A stretch of 36,670 nt of DNA from JALZDI01 sp965653225 (lineage in GTDB: Bacteria; Actinomycetota; Actinomycetes; Propionibacteriales; Nocardioidaceae): assembly GCA_965653225.1 (NCBI GenBank), contig CBFGZI010000025.1, positions 1 through 36,670 on the forward strand, written 5' to 3'. How positions within the stretch are numbered: the stretch's first letter is position 1; every line of letters begins with the position of its first letter. Under the pieces are notes generated by a model. That model made no database searches and was not told the origin of the DNA. It was given only the letters and a program-made list of their open reading frames with translations. The position numbers were made by a program, and so were the translations under genes. Below are positions 6,919 to 15,138 of this stretch, piece after piece.

Positions 6919-7080
6919 TTGGACGACCGACTCGATGTGCAGCCGCACGACGCGGACGTGCTCGAGGAGATCGAGCTCACGAGCAACCTCATGATCGCCG
7001 CGTCGGAGGCGGCCGGCCCCCTGACCCAGGACATGATCGACAACATCCTGGGTGTGCCCGGCCAGCGGCGACCGGCCTGA
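6919..7080 (+). CDS. Small acidic protein of unknown function
   Basis: This short product has about 53 residues and is rich in Asp and Glu. Its core reads EEIELTSNLMIAASEA, then LTQDMIDNILGV. I have the impression of similar small actinobacterial proteins (helix, LMIAA, then I-D-x-x-L-G), but cannot name a family. I prefer the TTG at 6919 because GGGAGGGG lies five bases upstream. The ATG at 6871 would be a leaderless alternative, and the extra residues then look like a translated ribosome-binding site. It sits 86 bp before the DUF47-pit pair on the same strand. A role with phosphate transport is possible by position only. Confidence 0.6.
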   Translation: MDDRLDVQPHDADVLEEIELTSNLMIAASEAAGPLTQDMIDNILGVPGQRRPA

Positions 7081-7166
7081 CCCGGGCTCCCGATACGCAA
7101 GTGCGCGGTCCCGTACTCCTACCCGTACAGTAACCGTCGTCCGACCGCGTTCGACGGGAGTTTGCT

Positions 7167-7784
7167 GTGCCGTTGCGTCTGCGTCCGGCCGACAACACGT
7201 TCTACGAGATGTTCTCCGAGCAGGCCAACCACCTGGTGACCGGTGCCGGCCTGCTGGCCGAGATGCTCGGCGAGGGCAACGACCGCGAGGCCACCGCGAA
7301 GAAGATGCGGGAGGCCGAGCACAGCTGCGACGAGACCACGCACAACATCGTCCGCCGCGTGAACTCCACATTCGTGACCCCGTTCGACCGCGAGGACATC
7401 TACAGCCTCGCCGCCGGGCTCGACGACGTCATGGACTTCATGGAGGAGGCCGTCGACCTGGTCCTGCTCTACGACGTGGGCACGTTGCCGAAGGAGACCG
7501 TCGAGCAGGTCGAGGTGCTGCAGCGAGCCGCTGAGCTGACGGCCGAGGCGATGCCACGGCTGCGGACCATGAGGGACCTCGAGGAGTACTGGATCGAGAT
7601 CAACCGGCTGGAGAACCAGGGCGATCGGACCTACCGGCGGATCGTGGCGAGGCTGTTCGGCGGCGCGTACGAGGCACTCGACGTGCTCAAGCTGAAGGGT
7701 GTCGTCGACTCCCTCGAGTCGGCCGTCGACGCCTTCGAGAAGGTGGCGAACACGGTCGAGCAGATCGCCGTCAAGGAGTCCTAG
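7167..7784 (+). CDS. DUF47 / PhoU-like protein, Pit accessory
   Basis: The 205-residue, almost entirely alpha-helical protein is of the DUF47 (TIGR00153, PhoU-like) family. Recognisable segments are LRLRPADNTFYEMF, an EAEHSCDETTHNIVRRVN helix with acidic and His metal-binding candidates, and FDREDIYSL. Members lie next to low-affinity phosphate (Pit) transporters and are thought to modulate them at the inner face of the membrane. The GTG start at 7167 is preceded by GACGGGAG. Only three bases separate its stop codon from the pit start, so the two form an operon. TACAGT at 7126-7131 could be its -10 box. Confidence 0.9.
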   Translation: MPLRLRPADNTFYEMFSEQANHLVTGAGLLAEMLGEGNDREATAKKMREAEHSCDETTHNIVRRVNSTFVTPFDREDIYSLAAGLDDVMDFMEEAVDLVLLYDVGTLPKETVEQVEVLQRAAELTAEAMPRLRTMRDLEEYWIEINRLENQGDRTYRRIVARLFGGAYEALDVLKLKGVVDSLESAVDAFEKVANTVEQIAVKES

Positions 7785-7787
7785 GCC

Positions 7788-8786
7788 GTGGAGCTCGCGG
7801 TCGTCATCCTGGTCATCGTCGTGGCCGTGTGCTTCGACTACACCAACGGGTTCCACGACGCCGCCAACGCCATCGCCACGTCGGTCTCCACCCGTGCCCT
7901 GACGCCACGGATCGCCCTGTTGCTGGCGGCGGCGATGAACTTCCTCGGAGCCTTCCTCGGCACCAACGTCGCCGAGACAGTGGGCAGCGGCATCATCGAG
8001 GCGCCGGACAACAGCGTGTCCGGAATGCTCGTGGTCCTCTGCGCCCTGCTGGGCGCGATCTCCTGGAACCTCGTCACCTGGTACTTCGGACTGCCGTCGT
8101 CGTCGTCGCACGCGCTGATCGGCGGGCTGGTCGGCGCCGGTCTTGCCGGCGGGGTGGTGGTGCAGTGGCAGGGCATCGTGGACAAGGTCGTGCTGCCGAT
8201 GGTGATCTCGCCCATCGTCGGGTTCGCGCTCGCCGGCCTGCTGATGCTCGGCCTGCTGTGGGCCTTCCGGCGGTCACACCCCGGCCGGGTCACTCGCGGC
8301 TTCCGAGGTGCCCAGACCGTGTCCGCGGCCGCGATGGCGCTGGGGCACGGGCTGCAGGACGCGCAGAAGACCATGGGCGTGATCTTCCTTGCGCTGGTGA
8401 CCTACGGCGCCGTCGACGCCAACGACCCCATCCCGATCTGGGTGATCGCGCTGGCGGCGGGTGCGATCTCGCTGGGGACCTACTCCGGCGGCTGGCGGAT
8501 CATGCGCACGCTCGGACGACGCATCATCCACCTCGACCCCCCGCGCGGCTTCGCCGCGGAGACCACGGCCTCGGCCGTCCTGTACACCACCGCGTACGTG
8601 TTCGCCGCGCCGATCTCGACCACCCACACGATCACCTCGGCGGTGATGGGCGTGGGCGCGACCAAGCGGCTGTCGGCGGTGCGCTGGGGCGTCGCCCGCT
8701 CGATTGTCATGGCCTGGGTGGTGACGATTCCCGCGGCGGCAGCGGTCGCCGCCGCCTGCTACGGCATCGTCCGGCTGTTCATCTGA
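7788..8786 (+). CDS. pit: Low-affinity inorganic phosphate transporter (Pit/PHO-4 family)
   Basis: The 332-residue integral membrane protein has about ten predicted helices. The two PHO-4 signature halves are clear: DYTNGFHDAANAIATSVSTR near the N terminus, and SSSHALIGGLVGAG followed later by STTHTITSAVMGVGATKR. It imports metal-phosphate complexes with protons. A GTG start three bases after the DUF47 stop indicates translational coupling. The gene converges on pstB, the end of the high-affinity phosphate operon; a hairpin overlapping both stop codons separates them. The window therefore holds both phosphate uptake systems side by side. Confidence 0.95.
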   Translation: MELAVVILVIVVAVCFDYTNGFHDAANAIATSVSTRALTPRIALLLAAAMNFLGAFLGTNVAETVGSGIIEAPDNSVSGMLVVLCALLGAISWNLVTWYFGLPSSSSHALIGGLVGAGLAGGVVVQWQGIVDKVVLPMVISPIVGFALAGLLMLGLLWAFRRSHPGRVTRGFRGAQTVSAAAMALGHGLQDAQKTMGVIFLALVTYGAVDANDPIPIWVIALAAGAISLGTYSGGWRIMRTLGRRIIHLDPPRGFAAETTASAVLYTTAYVFAAPISTTHTITSAVMGVGATKRLSAVRWGVARSIVMAWVVTIPAAAAVAAACYGIVRLFI

Positions 8787-8830
8787 CTGAGGGGCCGACC
8801 CTTCGCGTCGAGCTTGCGCAAACCCCTCAG
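8787..8830. terminator. Inverted repeat around the convergent pit and pstB stops
   Basis: CTGAGGGG (8787-8794) and CCCCTCAG (8823-8830) are perfect 8-bp arms around a 28-base loop. They begin right after the pit stop codon and include the pstB stop codon, so one element could end both transcripts. The loop is long, so strength is uncertain. Confidence 0.55.
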
Positions 8831-9606
8831 CCGAAGCGGCCGGAGATGTAGGCCTCCGTGGCCTCCTCGGAGGGGTTCGAGAAGATCTTCGACGTCGGCC
8901 CCATCTCCACCAGCCGGCCGGGCTTGCCGACACCGGCGAGGTTGAAGAAGCCGGTGTCGTCGGAGACACGGCCGGCCTGCTGCATGTTGTGGGTCACGAT
9001 GACGATCGTGTAGTTGGCCTTGAGCTGGTGGATCAGGTCCTCGATGGCCGACGTGGAGACCGGGTCGAGGGCCGAGCACGGCTCGTCCATCAGCAGCACC
9101 TGCGGTTCCACGGCGATCGCGCGTGCGATGCACAGGCGCTGCTGCTGCCCGCCCGACAAGCTCGAGCCAGGTCGGCCGAGCCGGTCCTTGACCTCGTTCC
9201 AGAGGTTGGCATCGCGCAGCGACTTCTCCACGATCTCGTCAGTGTGCGACTTCTTCATCCGTCCCAGGTTGAGCTTGAGGCCGGCGATGGTGTTGTCGTA
9301 GACCGACATCGTCGGAAAGGGGTTGGGCCGCTGGAAGACCATGCCGACCGTGCGCCGCACCGCGACCGGGTCGACGTCGGGGGAGTACAGCTCCTGGCCG
9401 TCCATGATCACCTTGCCCTCGACGCGCGCACCCGGAACGACCTCGTGCATGCGGTTGAGCGCCCGCAGGAACGACGACTTCCCGCATCCGGACGGACCGA
9501 TCAGGGCTGTCACCTGCCGGGACGGGATCATCATGGTGACGCCCTCGACGGCAAGGAAGTCGCCGTAGTAGATGCTCAGGTCCGAGACATCGATGCTTCG
9601 TGCCAC
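8827..9606 (-). CDS. pstB: Phosphate ABC transporter ATP-binding protein PstB
   Basis: The 259-residue protein has the complete ABC-ATPase set: Walker A GPSGCGKS (37-44), signature LSGGQ (150-154), Walker B LLMDEP (171-176) and the switch histidine in VTHNM (H206). It drives high-affinity phosphate import together with PstS, PstC and PstA. The GTG start at 9606 has GAGGAAC just upstream and lies 21 bp after pstA, making it the last gene of pstSCAB. In mycobacteria the homologue is called phoT. No phoU gene follows it here; the PhoU-like protein is on the other side of the convergent pair, next to pit. Confidence 0.97.
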   Translation of the reverse strand: MARSIDVSDLSIYYGDFLAVEGVTMMIPSRQVTALIGPSGCGKSSFLRALNRMHEVVPGARVEGKVIMDGQELYSPDVDPVAVRRTVGMVFQRPNPFPTMSVYDNTIAGLKLNLGRMKKSHTDEIVEKSLRDANLWNEVKDRLGRPGSSLSGGQQQRLCIARAIAVEPQVLLMDEPCSALDPVSTSAIEDLIHQLKANYTIVIVTHNMQQAGRVSDDTGFFNLAGVGKPGRLVEMGPTSKIFSNPSEEATEAYISGRFG

Positions 9607-9627
9607 TGCAGTTCCTCAGATCCTTGG

Positions 9628-10713
9628 TCAGCGTCCGGTCTTGGGGGCGAACATCTTCGAGATCAGCCGGGCGATGAGGTTCAGGCCCATCACGATCAGA
9701 ATGAGCACAAGGGCTGCCCCCCAAGCGCGTTCGTAGTACGGCGCGGGCGGCACTCCGGGCTGCCAGACCGAGTAGTACGTGAACACGGGCAGGGTCGTCA
9801 TGCGCCCGCTGAAGAGGTTGACGTTCGTCGTGGCCGTGAACCCCATCGTGATCAGCAGCGGTGCCGTCTCGCCGATCACGCGAGCGATGGCGAGCGTCAC
9901 GCCGGTGGCGACGCCGGCCGCCGAGGTGGGGAGAACGACCTTGACGATCGTGCGCCACTTCGGCACACCGAGGGCGTACGACGCCTCCCTGAGCTCGTTC
10001 GGGACGAGCTTGAACATCTCCTCACCGGAGCGCACCACCACGGGGATCATCAGGACGCACAGCGCGAGTGCGCCCGCCGCACCCATCCGGACACCCGGCC
10101 CGAAAATGATGACGAAGAGCGCGTAGGCGAACAGACCGGCGACGATCGACGGGATGCCGGTCATGACGTCGACCAGGAACGTGATCGCGCGGGCCAACGC
10201 GCCCTGGCCGTACTCGACGAGGTAGACGGCGCAGAACAGACCGATCGGCACCGAGACGATCGCCGCGGCCAGCGTCACCAGCACCGTGCCCACGATCGCG
10301 TGGTAGATGCCACCGCCCTCGGCGATCACCCCGCGCATGGAGTACGTCAGGAACTGCAGCGACATCGCGGGGATGCCTTTTTCGAGCACGGTGGTGATGA
10401 GCCACACCAGCGGCACCATCGCGATCGCGAAGGCGGTGTAGACGGTCGCCGTGACGACCCGGTTGACCGCGGTGCGGCGCCCCTCGACGACACGCGACCA
10501 CACCCAGATGAGCAGGGTGTAAAGCACGACGCCCGCGATGGCTGCGACGGCGATGTTGACGTCGAGGGCGGCGCTCGCCGCGACCACCAGGAGGATCGCC
10601 ACGCCGAGGGTGACGCCGGGTGCCCAGCCGGGCAGCGTGCGGTGCTGCAGCGGAAGCTCGTGCGTGCTCCACCCGCGGGTGTCAGCCTGCTGGTTGGTCT
10701 TCAACGGTGACAT
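9628..10713 (-). CDS. pstA: Phosphate ABC transporter permease PstA
   Basis: The 361-residue inner-membrane permease has the binding-protein-dependent transport domain at about residues 130-340, including the EAA-like loop with ELREASYALGVPKWRTI. The N terminus has about 75 extra residues with two additional hydrophobic helices, a length seen in other actinobacterial PstA proteins. Its ATG overlaps the last base of the pstC stop codon (TGATG), so translation is coupled. It forms the channel with PstC. Confidence 0.95.
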   Translation of the reverse strand: MSPLKTNQQADTRGWSTHELPLQHRTLPGWAPGVTLGVAILLVVAASAALDVNIAVAAIAGVVLYTLLIWVWSRVVEGRRTAVNRVVTATVYTAFAIAMVPLVWLITTVLEKGIPAMSLQFLTYSMRGVIAEGGGIYHAIVGTVLVTLAAAIVSVPIGLFCAVYLVEYGQGALARAITFLVDVMTGIPSIVAGLFAYALFVIIFGPGVRMGAAGALALCVLMIPVVVRSGEEMFKLVPNELREASYALGVPKWRTIVKVVLPTSAAGVATGVTLAIARVIGETAPLLITMGFTATTNVNLFSGRMTTLPVFTYYSVWQPGVPPAPYYERAWGAALVLILIVMGLNLIARLISKMFAPKTGR

Positions 10714-11657
10714 CAGTTGGCTCCGGAGAATTCCTTGCGGCGGTTGACGATCGCACGGGCGACGAAGTTGACGGCGAACGTGAACACGAACAGCACCAAA
10801 CCGGACGCGATCAGCGTGTTGACCTCGAGGCCGGTCGCCTCCGGGAAGTTCAGGGCGATATCGGCAGCCACCGTGGACGAGTTCTGCGACCCGATGAGGT
10901 TGAAGACGTAGCCGCCGGTGACGGACAGCACCATGGTGACGGCCATCGTCTCGCCGAGCGCTCTACCGAGACCCAGCATCGCCGCACTCACGACGCCGGA
11001 GCGGCCGTACGGGAACACCGCCATCCGGATCATCTCCCAGCGCGTGGCGCCGAGCGCGAGCGAGGCCTCCTCGTGCAGGCGCGGGGTCTGCAGGAACACC
11101 TCGCGCGACACCGCGGTGATGATCGGCAGGATCATCACCGCGAGCACCAGCCCTGCGGTCATCATGGTTTTCCCGGTGACCGAGTACGGCCCGGCGAAGA
11201 GCGGGATGAAGCCGAGGTGGTGCTCCAGCCACGCGTAGAACGGGACCAGGGCCGGAGCCAGGTAGAAGATGCCCCACAGTCCGTAGACCACGCTGGGGAT
11301 CGCAGCCAGCAGGTCGACCAGGTAGCCGAGGCCCTGCGCAAGCCGTCGAGGGGCGTAGTGGGAGATGAACAGCGCTATCCCGACAGCGAGCGGCAGGGCC
11401 ACCGCGAGCGCGATCACCGAGGCGATGACGGTGCCGAAGATCAGCGGTGCGATGTAGGCGACGATGCCGCCGCCTCCGGGGATCGTCTTCGGATCGGCGG
11501 TGAATGCGGGGATGCCCTCCACCGTCAGGAAGACGGCCACCCCGGCGAGGATCACCACGATCGCTATGCCGGCCGCACGAGCGACGCCGTGGAACAGCCG
11601 GTCGCCGACGCGGTGGCCACGTGCCCCGCCTGTGCGCGGCTCCGTCTGCGCGGTCAC
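10713..11657 (-). CDS. pstC: Phosphate ABC transporter permease PstC
   Basis: The 314-residue permease has six predicted membrane helices. The cytoplasmic coupling loop contains LHEEASLALGATRWEMIRMAVFP, the EAA motif that contacts PstB. The N-terminal 25 residues are hydrophilic. The GTG start at 11657 is preceded by GGAGG at about seven bases. A 134-bp gap with a strong hairpin separates it from pstS, while pstA overlaps its end. Confidence 0.95.
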   Translation of the reverse strand: MTAQTEPRTGGARGHRVGDRLFHGVARAAGIAIVVILAGVAVFLTVEGIPAFTADPKTIPGGGGIVAYIAPLIFGTVIASVIALAVALPLAVGIALFISHYAPRRLAQGLGYLVDLLAAIPSVVYGLWGIFYLAPALVPFYAWLEHHLGFIPLFAGPYSVTGKTMMTAGLVLAVMILPIITAVSREVFLQTPRLHEEASLALGATRWEMIRMAVFPYGRSGVVSAAMLGLGRALGETMAVTMVLSVTGGYVFNLIGSQNSSTVAADIALNFPEATGLEVNTLIASGLVLFVFTFAVNFVARAIVNRRKEFSGAN

Positions 11658-11736
11658 GATCCAGCCTCCACGACGGTGTCTACGAGCCCTGCGTCGAGCC
11701 CGGGCGTGATCTCTCCCATGATCTCCGACGCACGTC

Positions 11737-11770
11737 GGCCCGAAAACCCCCTGTCCGGGGGTCTCGGGCC
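11737..11770 (-). terminator. Attenuating hairpin between pstS and pstC
   Basis: Outer arms GGCCCGA/TCGGGCC and inner arms CCCCC/GGGGG form an interrupted stem with a 5-base apical loop, 22 bp past the pstS stop. It probably stops part of transcription and stabilises the pstS message, giving more binding protein than permease. Confidence 0.75.
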
Positions 11771-11791
11771 TCGGCGCTCATTCCAGTCCGT

Positions 11792-12901
11792 TCAGCCGGA
11801 CGTCTTGATCTTGCTGATGATCTGCTCGGCCTGCTGGCTCACCGAGCTCGAGATCGGCGCCGAGCCGGCGTGCTTCGCCGCGAACTTCTGGCCCGCGTCA
11901 CTGATCACGTACTCCTCGAACGCCTTGACCAGCTTCGCCTCCTTGGGGTTGTCGTACTGGGTGCACGACAGGTGGTACGAGACGAGCACGAGCGGGTAGA
12001 CGCCCGAGGCGGTCGTGGTCCGGTTGACGTCGACCGCCATCGAGGTGCTCGGCTGGCCCTTGGCCGGCGACGAGATGTCGACGGTCTTTGCCGCGGCCTC
12101 CGGGCTGTAGGACACGTAGTCCTGACCCACCTTGATGGCCGCCGTGCCGAGGCTCCCGGCCTGGCTGGCGTCGGCGTAGCCGATGGTGCCGGAGCCGGCC
12201 TTCACCGCGGCCACCACGCCGGAGGTACCCGACGCGGCCTCGCCACCGACCTTCGGCCACGTCTCCTCGACGCCGTGGGTCCAGTCCTTGGGCGCCGTCT
12301 GCGACAGGTAGTCCTGGAAGTTCTCGGTCGTGCCGGACTCGTCTGACCGGTGCACCGGGGTGATCCGCATGCTCGGCAGCTTGACGCCGGGGTTGTCCTT
12401 GGCGATCGCCGGGTCGTTCCACTTCGTGATGTCACCGGCGAAGATCCCGGCGAGCGTCTCGGGCGACAGCTGGAGGTTGTCCACGCCCTGCAGGTTGTAG
12501 ATCACGGCGATCGGGCTGACGTACACCGGGACCTCGTTGACGTCGCCCGGGGCGCACTGCTTCTGCGCCTGGGCCATCTCGTCGGTGGTGAGGTAGGCGT
12601 CCGAGCCGGCGAACGGTACCCCGCCCGCGAGGAACTGCTCGACTCCGCCGCCGGACCCGATCGGGTCGTAGTTGATGGTGACTCCGGGGTTCTGGGCCTG
12701 GAAGCCGACCCCCCAGGCCTGCATCGCTGCCTCCTGGGAGCTTGCTCCAGCACCGGACAGGCTTCCGCTCAGGCTGCTGCCGCCACCGGAGCCGCCGGCA
12801 CCGGCGGTGGGCTCGTTGGCGGCGCTGCACGCGCCGAGGGCCAGCGTCAGACCGAACACCGCGGCTGAGGCGGTGTACCGACGCAGGGATGTGCGCTTCA
12901 C
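11792..12901 (-). CDS. pstS: Phosphate-binding lipoprotein PstS
   Basis: The 369-residue periplasmic-type binding protein has a lipoprotein signal (MKRTSLRRYTASAAVFGL) and lipobox LGAC with the lipidated cysteine at residue 25. A Gly/Ser linker follows, then the mature domain beginning LSGAGASSQEAAMQAW. The phosphate-contact segments GSGGGVEQFLAG and RSDESGTTENF are clear. It captures phosphate outside the membrane and hands it to PstCA. I place the start at the GTG at 12901, which begins the signal peptide; the frame is open to 13042 but that part overlaps the promoter and PHO box. It is the first gene of the operon. Confidence 0.96.
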   Translation of the reverse strand: MKRTSLRRYTASAAVFGLTLALGACSAANEPTAGAGGSGGGSSLSGSLSGAGASSQEAAMQAWGVGFQAQNPGVTINYDPIGSGGGVEQFLAGGVPFAGSDAYLTTDEMAQAQKQCAPGDVNEVPVYVSPIAVIYNLQGVDNLQLSPETLAGIFAGDITKWNDPAIAKDNPGVKLPSMRITPVHRSDESGTTENFQDYLSQTAPKDWTHGVEETWPKVGGEAASGTSGVVAAVKAGSGTIGYADASQAGSLGTAAIKVGQDYVSYSPEAAAKTVDISSPAKGQPSTSMAVDVNRTTTASGVYPLVLVSYHLSCTQYDNPKEAKLVKAFEEYVISDAGQKFAAKHAGSAPISSSVSQQAEQIISKIKTSG

Positions 12902-12945
12902 AGGGGTTCCCTTTCCAGGGTCGTGGTTCTCGGTCGAACGTCTGC

Positions 12946-13000
12946 AACCTAGGGACGGAAGGTGAAGCGACTCGGCGCCGAAGGTGAATGAAAGGTGAAC
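12946..13000 (-). promoter_or_regulatory. PHO box and -10 box of the pst operon
   Basis: On the minus strand, GTTCACCTTTC (13000-12990) and ATTCACCTTCG (12989-12979) are adjacent 11-base direct repeats. A further CTTCACCTTCC (12967-12957) keeps the same 11-base register after one unrecognisable unit. This is the pattern bound by PhoP in actinobacteria. TAGGTT (12951-12946) is a good -10 box right after it. Induction of pst under phosphate starvation follows from known PhoR/PhoP biology. Confidence 0.85.
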
Positions 13001-13098
13001 GAAACCGGTCCGGCGCTGCACGTTTCGCCCGCGGGGAGACATACATCACGTGAACGCCCACGGCCACGCGCTCGTCGGCAAAGGTCAGGGCCGGTGAA

Positions 13099-13989
13099 TC
13101 AGGGCCAGTGATGCTCGGTGGCGCGCACCTGGCCGTTCTCGCGGTGCACCACGACGAACGCACCCGGGTCCAGCTTCGGCGCGCGTACGCCGAGCGCCTC
13201 GAACAGCGACGGAAGCACCGGCCGGTGGCTGCACACGACCAGCGGCTCGTCCCTGCGCAGCAGGCCGTACATCCGGCTCGAGGCGGACACGTCCTGCAGA
13301 CCCTCCTCGGACAACCGGTGGTCGACCTCGACCGGCAGCCCGGTCGAGTCCGCGTACGGCCTCACGGTGGCCTTGCATCGCTCCGCGTCCGAGCTGATCA
13401 CCTGACGCACGCCGTAGGCACGCAGCAGCGGCACCAGCGCCTGCGCCTGCTGCTCTCCAGGAGCCGCCAGGCCGCGCTCGCGGTCCGGCCCCTCCCACGA
13501 GTCGCGCGGCTTCGCCTTGGCGTGCCGCAGCACGACCATCGGCTCCGACCGGTAGGCGCTGACCCCGAACTCGACGAGGATCTCGGCGTCGCGCGGGTAG
13601 GTCAGGCGCTGCTGTGCCTCGTCGAGCCGCAGCCAGGCGACCTCGTCGATCTCCGCGTTCGGCTCGTAGTCGTCGACCGCGCGCTCGTCGCCGACGGCCC
13701 GAGCCGCCCAGTAGTGCACGCGCTTGGTCGTGTCCGGGGCGGTCTGGTACTCCTGCCGCGGTAGCGGGGCCCCGAGTCGCACCCTCAGCCCGGTCTCCTC
13801 GCACACCTCGCGCACGGCGGCGACCGTGAGGTGCTCACCGGGGTCGAGCTTGCCCTTGGGGAATGACCAGTCGTCGTACTTGGGCCGGTGCACGAGCAAC
13901 ACGTCGACCCCATCGTCGGTGGCTCGCCACACGACCGCGCCGGCAGCAAGCACGGGGGAAGAGGTGACAGTCACAACCGCCAGTCTCAC
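13099..13989 (-). CDS. mutT1: Nudix hydrolase fused to a histidine phosphatase domain (MutT1-like)
   Basis: The 296-residue product has two domains. The N-terminal Nudix domain (about 12-140) carries GKLDPGEHLTVAAVREVCEETGL as the Nudix box. The C-terminal histidine-phosphatase domain (about 150-290) carries VLRHAKA, with RHA in place of the more common RHG, and a second histidine in CSHRP. This architecture matches mycobacterial MutT1, which degrades 8-oxo-(d)GTP and dinucleoside polyphosphates. The start is uncertain: GTG codons at 13989, 13974 and 13953 are all in frame, and the conserved domain begins just after the last. It follows the pstS promoter region on the same strand. Confidence 0.87.
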   Translation of the reverse strand: MRLAVVTVTSSPVLAAGAVVWRATDDGVDVLLVHRPKYDDWSFPKGKLDPGEHLTVAAVREVCEETGLRVRLGAPLPRQEYQTAPDTTKRVHYWAARAVGDERAVDDYEPNAEIDEVAWLRLDEAQQRLTYPRDAEILVEFGVSAYRSEPMVVLRHAKAKPRDSWEGPDRERGLAAPGEQQAQALVPLLRAYGVRQVISSDAERCKATVRPYADSTGLPVEVDHRLSEEGLQDVSASSRMYGLLRRDEPLVVCSHRPVLPSLFEALGVRAPKLDPGAFVVVHRENGQVRATEHHWP

Positions 13990-14045
13990 ACCCTCAGGTG
14001 TCCGGCAGGTGACAAGGCGGCGGGCGGGTCCGGCATGCTGGTCCG

Positions 14046-15119
14046 GTGCGGATGCGATGGCTCACGGTGGTGGCGTTGGCGACCCTGGTCGCCGTGGCCG
14101 GCACGGGCGTTGCCCTGTCCCAGGTCGAGCGGACCACTCCGGCGGTGCCGACGGCCCTGGCCTCGATGCCGCCGGAGACGCTGACCGCCAGCGTGACCGA
14201 CTGGGCGCAGGCCCGCGAGCGGCTGGCCGGCCCCGGCGGCATCCACGGGGTCCTGGACCGGGCCTACAACACCGACGTGACGGCGGTCTCGGTGCTCGGC
14301 GAGAACGCGCCGGTGATGGAGTCGCGGTTCGGCTGGTCGGTGCTGGACTCGAGCTGGGAGGGCGTGGCGCAGAGCAGGCAGGGCGCCGCGGTCGTCGTCC
14401 AGATGCCGGCCGACTTCGACCTCGGCCGCGTACGTGAGCGCCTGAACGAGCTCGGCTACCTGGAGCCGTTCGACGCGGACGGGGTGTGGCGCGGCGGCAT
14501 CGACCTGGTCGCCCAGATCTCGCCGTCGCTGACACCGTTCCTCGCCAACGCGGTGGTCCTGGACGACAGCCACCGCATCGTGCTCTCCGACACCGCCGCG
14601 TACGCCGCCCGCACTGCGCACGTGGTGGAGGGCTCGGTGCCCTCGCTCGGCCAGAACGGCGCGGTCGCCGCGGTCGGCGACCAGCTCGAGGGGTCGGCCG
14701 CCGCCACCGTGCACGTCGGCAACCGTGGCTGCGTGGTCATGGGCTTTCGCCGGGCGTCGCCGCTCGACCGGGCCGCGGCCCGGAGACGGGTCGCTGCTGC
14801 CGGCGGCGTCGGCACCTACGCGGCCGTGGGCATGGGGCTCGTACCCGGGCAGCGAAGCGACGGGCTGCACCGCGCCCCGCTGGTCGTCGCGATGCACTTC
14901 GACGACCGCAGCCTGGCTCCGGAGGAGGCCCAGCACCGCGCCCGGCTGGCGGTCGGGGACGCACCGCTGCAGGGCGGCACCTACCAGTCGCGGTTCACCG
15001 TCGCGTCTGCCGAGCAGCGCGGCGGCGACGTGACGCTGCGGCTGCAGCCACGTGACTTCGACGCACAGCTGCTCTCCGACCTCGACGCCGGGGCGCTGTT
15101 GTTCGCGTCCTGCGGCTGA
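14046..15119 (+). CDS. Exported protein of unknown function next to ppk
   Basis: The 357-residue protein has an N-terminal hydrophobic segment (WLTVVALATLVAVAGTGVAL), either a signal peptide or a membrane anchor. The rest looks globular with no motif I can name; it contains SVLGENAPVMESRFGWSVLD and a single pair of Cys residues (GNRGCVVMG and the C-terminal ASCG). The start is the GTG at 14046 or the ATG at 14052; neither has a strong ribosome-binding site. It diverges from mutT1 and converges on ppk. A role in polyphosphate or surface biology is conceivable from position only. Confidence 0.78.
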   Translation: MRMRWLTVVALATLVAVAGTGVALSQVERTTPAVPTALASMPPETLTASVTDWAQARERLAGPGGIHGVLDRAYNTDVTAVSVLGENAPVMESRFGWSVLDSSWEGVAQSRQGAAVVVQMPADFDLGRVRERLNELGYLEPFDADGVWRGGIDLVAQISPSLTPFLANAVVLDDSHRIVLSDTAAYAARTAHVVEGSVPSLGQNGAVAAVGDQLEGSAAATVHVGNRGCVVMGFRRASPLDRAAARRRVAAAGGVGTYAAVGMGLVPGQRSDGLHRAPLVVAMHFDDRSLAPEEAQHRARLAVGDAPLQGGTYQSRFTVASAEQRGGDVTLRLQPRDFDAQLLSDLDAGALLFASCG

Positions 15120-15138
15120 ACGGGCCGATCTCAGCTGC
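15112..15138. terminator. Short inverted repeat around the convergent stops (unknown gene / ppk)
   Basis: GCGGCTGA (15112-15119) and TCAGCTGC (15131-15138) pair with one mismatch around an 11-base loop. Each arm contains one of the two stop codons of the convergent genes. Confidence 0.45.

Noticed and set aside
8989..10710. Long rightward open frame (573 codons) opposite pstB and pstA
   Set aside because: It is antisense to two clearly conserved genes; its Arg/His/Asp-rich translation is typical of high-GC shadow frames.
12902..13042. Upstream extension of pstS
   Set aside because: It would translate the PHO box and -10 region; the lipoprotein signal starts at 12901.
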